The notes under the pieces were generated by a model. The model searched no databases, had not been told where the DNA came from, and was given only the letters and a program-made list of their open reading frames with translations. A stretch of 64,000 bases of DNA from Hevea brasiliensis (Eukaryota; Streptophyta; Magnoliopsida; Malpighiales; Euphorbiaceae). Shown here one piece after another: positions 58,659 through 64,000 of the stretch (positions are counted from its first letter, which is position 1; each line of letters starts with the position of its first letter). The position numbers were made by a program, and so were the translations under genes. The DNA is taken from contig NC_079503.1 in NCBI RefSeq assembly GCF_030052815.1, forward strand, positions 50,696,735 through 50,760,734, in the 5' to 3' direction.

Positions 58659-61396
58659 CAAATAGTAGCAGCTTGCATTCTCAAGATATTAGAGTCCGGA
58701 TTGACAATGGCTCAACTGTTGAAGCTTTAGCCATAGGATCTAAATCTTTTTACATGTTTGGACATGTTTTGTGTTTGGATAATATTTTATATGTACCTGA
58801 TGCTTTTAAGAACATCATTTTTATATCTAGTTTGACTAGAAATGGCTATGAATTTCAGTTCACAGATGATGTTTGCAATATTTATTTTGGAAATAAATAT
58901 GTTGGTTCGGGTTATATGAATGATGGTCTTTATTATTTGGATAATAATGACAAACACAAATTGAATGCAAGTGATCTAAAAGAATACAATGCCATGGTGA
59001 AAACCAACTCAAGTTCAAAATATATTTGGCACTTAAGGTTATGTCATGTTGCAGAAGATAGGATTGCAAAATTGGAGAAAATGGGGATTCTATCCTCATT
59101 GGGCTCTGAGCCTACTCCAATTTGTGAATCTTGTCTTCAAGGCAAAATGACTAGATCACCCTTTGTTGGACAAGGGCTAAGAGCTGAAAATATTTTGGAA
59201 CTAATACATAGTGATGTATGTGGTCCGTTTAAAGAAATGGCTAGAGGGGGTTTTCATTATTTTATTACCTTTACTGATGATAAATCAAGGTTTGGGTATT
59301 TGTATTTAATGAAATACAAACATGAATCCTTTGAAAAGTTTAAGGAATTTAAATCTGAAGTAGAAAATCAAACAGGAAAAAGTATTAAAGCTCTTCGATC
59401 AGATCGTGGAGGTGAATATTTGAGTACTGAATTTGATGAATACTTGAGAGAGCATGGCATTGTTTCTCAACTGACTCCTCCAGGAACGCCACAACTGAAT
59501 GGTGTATCTGAAAGGAGAAATCGTACCCTATTAGATATGGTACGTAGTATGATGAGCTATACTGATATGCCAATCTTCTTTTGGGGATTTGCATTAGAAT
59601 CAGCTTTGTATATTCTGAATAGGATTCCATCAAAATCAATTTCTTCCACACCTTATGAGATATGGCATGGAAGAAAACCAAGTCTAAAGCATGTTAAGAT
59701 TTGGGGTTGTCCAGCTTATATCAAAAAGCTGAACACTGATAAATTGGAGACTAGATCAGAAAAAGGTCGATTTGTTGGATATCCAAAAGATAGTTTTGGA
59801 TATTATTTTTATTTGCCTACTTCACAAAAGGTTGTGATAAGTAGAGATGCCACATTTCTTGAACAACAGTTCGTTCAAGAAGGAGGCAAAGGAAGGCAAA
59901 TAGAATTAGAATTGGAGAATTCTGACCAACCAACATATCAGATGGATATAGATCCATCTAGTCAACCTATACCCATTGATGAAACATCTACAGCTGTTCC
60001 TCGTAGAATAACCAGGGTATCTCACCCACCAGTGAGATATGGTTTTCTTTATGAAGAAAAACAAGAGTTGTCTACTCATGAAGAAGTAGATCATGGAGAT
60101 GATCCACTTACCTATGAAGAAGCTATATCAGATATAGACTCTTCAAAATGGATTAATGCTATAAAATCCGAGATTGATTCCATGTATAAGAATCAAGTTT
60201 GGGATCTTGTTGACCCACCTGAAGGTATTGTACCTATAGGGAACAAATGGGTTTTCAAGAAGAAAATTGGTTCTGATGGAAAGGTAGAGACCTATAAGGC
60301 AAGGCTAGTAGCGAAAGGGTTTCGCCAAAGGCAAGGAATAGACTATGAGGAGACTTTCTCGCCTGTTGCCATGCTTAAATCAATTAGGATTTTATTAGCA
60401 ATAGCTGCATACTATGATTGTGAGATTTGGCAGATTGATGTCAAAACAGCTTTTCTCAATGGATACATTGAAGAAAACATTTTCATGGAACAACCTAGGG
60501 GATTTGAATCCCAAGATGGTTCCAAGGTATGCAAGCTAAAGCGATCCATTTATGGGTTAAAACAAGCTTCGAGGAGTTGGAACATCCGTTTTGATGAAGC
60601 CATTAAATCCTTTGGTTTTATCAAAAATGAGGATGAGCCATGTGTATATAAGAAGGTTAGTGACAGTGCTATCACTTTCCTTGTCTTATATGTGGATGAC
60701 ATACTGTTGATAGGTAATGACATAGGTATGTTGACAACTATAAAGGTATGGTTGTCAAATACATTCTCCATGAAAGACTTAGGGGAGGCAACCTATATTC
60801 TTGGGATTCGCATCTATAGAGATAGAGCGAAAAGAATAATAGGTTTATCCCAAAGTCTATACTTGGAAAAGGTGTTAAAGAGGTTTAACATGCTTGATTC
60901 CAAGAGAGGATTGTTACTAGTGAGACATGGTATCCATCTTTCTAAAGAGATGTCTCCAAAGACACCTGAAGAAAGAGATAAGATGGCCAGGATTCCATAT
61001 GCTTCGGCTATTGGAAGTTTAATGTATACAATGTTGTGTACTAGGCCGGATATCGCATATGCTGTTAGTTTGACTAGCAGGTATCAATCCAATCCAGGTT
61101 TAGAACACTGGATAGCAATCAAGAATATCCTTAAGTACTTGAGAAGAACTAAGGATTTATTCTTGATTTATGGAGGTGGAGACTTGCAATTAGATGGTTA
61201 TACTGATTCTGACTTCCAATCAGATATCGATGATAGAAAGTCTACCTCTGGATATGTGTTCATTTGTAATGGAGGTGCGATCGGTTGGAAGAGTTCCAAA
61301 CAGAGCACGATCGCAGATTCCACTCATCGAGGTGAGTATATTCTTTGCATCGATGTCGCAAAGGAAGTCGCTTGGATAAAGAAGTTCGTGATGTAA
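58646..61396 (+). pseudogene. Copia pol: protease remnant, integrase, RT, RNase H
   Basis: A 916-codon frame. The protease catalytic DTG-type box lies at the junction with gag (about 58612-58640) and is destroyed by small losses; the rest of protease follows (ELANSSSL to NGYEFQF). Integrase: zinc motif HLRLCH ... CESC, then Asp190, Asp253 and Glu289 in a DD35E arrangement with exactly 35 residues between the last two. RT: KARLVAKGF, VKTAFLNG, YGLKQA and YVDD at about 682-685. RNase H: YTDSDF, DRKSTSGY and a Glu in HRGEY where relatives have EAEY. The frame ends at 61396 by frameshift inside RNase H. Integrase and RT look usable, protease and RNase H do not. Local losses of the CAG/CTG type may be artefact. 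Confidence 0.93.
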
Positions 61397-61673
61397 CTTA
61401 CAGTAGTTCCTTCCATTGAGTCGGCTCCACTATACTGTGACAATAATGGAGCGATCATACTGAGCTAAGGAACCAAGGTCTCACCGAAATCCAAACACAT
61501 AGAAAGGCGCTACCACATTATCGGAGAAATAGTTGGGCGGCGATGTAGCCATGCAGAAAATAGCATCGGTGAAAATCCAGGTGATCCATTCACTAAGCCT
61601 ATGTCACACTCCGATTAGACCGACATCTTGAGAAGATAGGTCTAAGATATTGTAAAGAATGGCTCTAGTTCTA
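61397..61673 (+). pseudogene. Copia RNase H C-terminal remnant
   Basis: DNA continues the RNase H end in shifting frames (CDNNGA, SKHIERRYH-like, DPFTKP-like and LRYCKEW-like stretches recognisable). Short losses near 61488, 61525, 61545 and 61610 cause the shifts; several read CG where a CAG or CTG is expected. The window has no other copy of this stretch for direct comparison. Confidence 0.75.
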
Positions 61674-61682
61674 GTGGGAGAT
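61674..61682 (+). promoter_or_regulatory. Polypurine tract, copia
   Basis: GTGGGAGAT directly before the 3' LTR. Confidence 0.75.
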
Positions 61683-63789
61683 TGTTAGTAGTATGCCCTA
61701 GAGCATATCATTTAGTATGTATCTTGTACATAATTTTATTAATAAAAGGCATTTCCACTTTTCCGTTTACATAATATATTTATGTGTAATAGAAAAGGTC
61801 CATTGATATTTTGTTAGAAATATTATTCTTAAGTTGTTAAGAATATGAGTGACAATATTTCTAGCACAAAGTATCATAAATAGGTTCACAATCGAGCATA
61901 TTTCATAATAAGGACATGACTTATCCAGAAAGATTGTATTCATGTTTGTTCCCAAGTTATTTATATGAGATATAAATAAGATGGAATGGTGAGTCTCATG
62001 CCATATAACAAACATGATAGGCACTTATAAATGATAAGTAGGCCGAACGGTGACACTTATGACAAGCACATGGAGTTTACTCTTGTCAATGTTTTGTCAT
62101 AAATCATATCGATGCATATAATCTTTAGACTGAGATAGCACAGTTATCTTGTATATAGGTAGTTTGAGTTTGATACTGCTTTCATACTTGTACTATGTAT
62201 GGGTATATGGGCATGTGTTGGCTCCTGCTAGTTATATATGGAGGTAGGTGTTGATCAAGATGGAATCTGTTCCTCTAAGTAAATAGAGATAAAATCCTAT
62301 GTTCATTTAATTGTTCTTGATGTTTCAAGTTCCTGGCCAGGACAGATAGATTTATTCAGAAAAGAGTTTCTGATGAGAAAAATCTTTTTAATCAAGAACT
62401 GGAATTAAAAGAGAACATAATATTCATAGCAAATGGAGTTTGACATAAACCATGACTCCAGCTTGAGTTGGGATTTTGTAATAGAGAGATTCTAGTGCAT
62501 GGTAACATATGATTATAGGTTCATTTAAGGTAAATCTTATTACTAATTGGGTGGCCATGGCATGCTATGCTATGTGTTAACCATGGTTTATGAGGTTCAT
62601 AAAATGATTTAGAGAAATCATTTATGGTAAGAAAGAGTTCTGATGATATTAAGAGTTGATATTATGTCTCATTGCCAACTAGTGATGAGCCTAGTAAGTC
62701 ACACACATACACAAGTTATCACCTATTTAAATATGATTTAATTAATTAATTAAAGAGTTTAATTGATTAATTAAATATGTTTGGTTTGCAATTAAATTGC
62801 AAAGTCCCTAGCATGACTTGAAACCAAATCTAGATTATTGGATGTGTGGTATAAATTAAATTTATATTTAAAGTGTTTAAATATGAATTTAATTGATGAG
62901 AAATTAATTAATAGAGATTAATTAATTAATTTATATTTGATATAAATTAATTAGAAGAAGAAAATAATTATTTTGGGTTAAGAACTCAAAATTAAGACAT
63001 AGGGGCATTTTGGTCATTTCACAGTGTGACACGTGGCACCATGAGATGATGACACATGGGATTACACATAAGCTTGCCAAATATTTTTTAATCATGTAAG
63101 ATGATTAAAATCAAGATTAAATATAGGTTTGACACTTGGCACAATGTGATTGGGTCACTTAAACCTAGAGCTAATCAAAAGGTGACATGTGACTAGGGTT
63201 TAATGTGTTAACCTAGCTATTTAAGTGTGGTTATGAAAAGAAAAAAATAATCAGCAGCCTCTCCTCTCATTTGTCATGCCACTTTGAGCCTCTCCAGCTA
63301 TTTCTCTTCATCTCTCATCAATTCAAAGAGATTAGCCATCAATCTCTTGAATTAAGAACACTAGAAATTGTTTCTAGTGTCCTGTTTACATCTCTAATCT
63401 CTTAAAAGGAAGAACTTGAATTTCTAATTAATAGAAAAAGCTTTAGAGGCTGTTTAAGGGCTGCCATAGATGTTCTTGGTGTGGACAAGCTAGAGGGACA
63501 ACATTTGGTGTCCTGAAGATGAATCTCAAAGCGCGACACACTGCAAAGGCATCAAGAGGTTAGTGTAATCGTTCTTGATTTAATCTAGGGTTCTAAAATT
63601 AATCTGATTAATTTTAAAATCTTAAATGGAAAATGCAGATCCAAAAACATATTAAAAGAGTTTTAATATGTTGTTTATCATTGAAATCAAATAGATAAAA
63701 AATAAATCTTGCATGGTGCATGTGACCCTAGGTGAAAATTTTTGAATTCAATGGTATAATATTGTGTTTTTCACGCTTCCGTTCCTACA
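61683..63789 (+). repeat. Element 8 3' LTR
   Basis: 2,107 bp, partner of 53798-55903. Differences include CG here for CAG at about 62047 and 63533, and CTG or CAG here where the 5' LTR has CG at about 62360-62365. Confidence 0.96.
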
Positions 63790-63794
63790 CTTGG
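63790..63794. repeat. Target-site duplication CTTGG, right of element 8
   Basis: Matches 53793-53797; protease of element 7 resumes after it. Confidence 0.95.
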
Positions 63795-64000
63795 ATCACC
63801 AAAGGACAATCCCTATACATTTTATTAACCCTGACCTCCTGTCCTAGCGGACTTATTACTAGCACCTCAAAGTCCATTTTTGTACATGGAACAGTAATGC
63901 AATCAATGATGCTAGCACTCACATAAGAATGGGTAGAACCCGGATCAAATAACACAACCACATCTTGATTAAAAGTTGAGAATGTACCAGCCACAACATC
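63795..64000 (-). pseudogene. Element 7 pol: protease N-terminus (fragment)
   Basis: Minus strand from the window edge: the gag/protease junction (VAGTFSTFNQ) and the active site VLFDPGSTHSYVSAS, then LVISPLGQEVRVNKMYRDCPLV up to the insertion point. It joins 53792 on the same strand once the copia and one duplication copy are removed. DPGSTH seems normal for this family, since element 5 also has DPG. Confidence 0.9.

Larger units (their letters stand above)
53798..63789 (+). mobile_element. Element 8: complete-length Ty1/copia retrotransposon
   Basis: It is 9,992 bp, with LTRs 53798-55903 and 61683-63789 starting TGTTAG and ending CCTACA, and perfect CTTGG duplications. Order: LTR, tRNA-Met primer site, 1.85-kb leader with a minisatellite, gag, protease, integrase, RT, RNase H, polypurine tract, LTR. 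Integrase before RT marks Ty1/copia. It is the youngest layer of the nest by position and by LTR likeness. Lineage is uncertain; large size and long LTRs recall Angela/Tork-type elements. Confidence 0.97.
46888..64000 (-). mobile_element. Element 7: Ty3/gypsy chromovirus-type retrotransposon, family III, split by a copia insertion
   Basis: Minus-strand element. Its 3' LTR (46888-50592) and pol are inside the window; gag and 5' LTR are beyond the right edge. It is interrupted in protease by element 8 (53798-63789, plus duplication) and resumes at 63795. Its pol resembles that of element 1 closely and differs from element 2/5 pol, lacking the intron-like insertion. The LTR is the reverse complement of the element 6 family. 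Confidence 0.94.

Noticed and set aside
1..64000. tRNA, rRNA, host protein genes, CRISPR arrays
   Set aside because: None was seen. The only tRNA-related sequences are the 12-base primer sites complementary to initiator tRNA-Met.

Overview
The window is heterochromatin-like DNA of a flowering plant. It is AT-rich, every coding trace belongs to an LTR retrotransposon, and I can support no host gene. The chromodomain-bearing Ty3/gypsy polyproteins with LTRs of 3.1-3.7 kb fit the plant Tekay/Del chromovirus lineage. One Ty1/copia element with 2.1-kb LTRs is also present. A woody eudicot (perhaps Euphorbiaceae) is only a guess from general look.

Layout. The window is a nest four levels deep, and target-site duplications (TSDs) let it be unpicked. 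Level 0: element 1 (minus strand, gypsy family II), with pieces at 1-2914 and 38233-40178; both of its ends lie outside the window. Level 1: element 2 (plus, family I, 2915-38232, TSD AACAC) sits in the RNase H region of element 1, and element 6 (plus, family III, from 40179) sits in its gag. Level 2, inside element 2: element 3 (minus, gag-only, family II, 7609-17641), element 4 (solo LTR, minus, family I, 19209-22366, TSD TTCTA) and element 5 (plus, family I, 25099-36099, TSD GATTG). Level 2, inside the 3' LTR of element 6: element 7 (minus, family III, from 46888). Level 3: element 8, a complete copia (plus, 53798-63789, TSD CTTGG), sits in the protease gene of element 7, whose remainder resumes at 63795 and runs off the window. 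With inserts removed, element 2 is about 11.1 kb, matching the 11.0 kb of element 5.

How the parts work together. Gypsy order is 5' LTR - tRNA-Met primer site - gag - protease - RT - RNase H - integrase - chromodomain - polypurine tract - 3' LTR. No copy is fully intact. Elements 3 and 6 carry only gag plus a conserved noncoding block and would need enzymes from relatives such as elements 1 and 7. The copia element keeps long integrase/RT frames but is broken at its protease and RNase H tail.

Most notable: (1) a 74-75 bp GT-AG intron-like insertion at the same phase-0 site of the integrase core in elements 2 and 5, absent from elements 1 and 7; (2) gag-only elements of two LTR families sharing a noncoding block with a hairpin; (3) clusters of CAG/CTG-to-CG micro-deletions that look like a methylation-linked sequencing artefact; (4) nonsense mutations that are nearly all C-to-T at CAG, CAA or CGA; (5) palindromes and stem-loops conserved in LTRs of different families.
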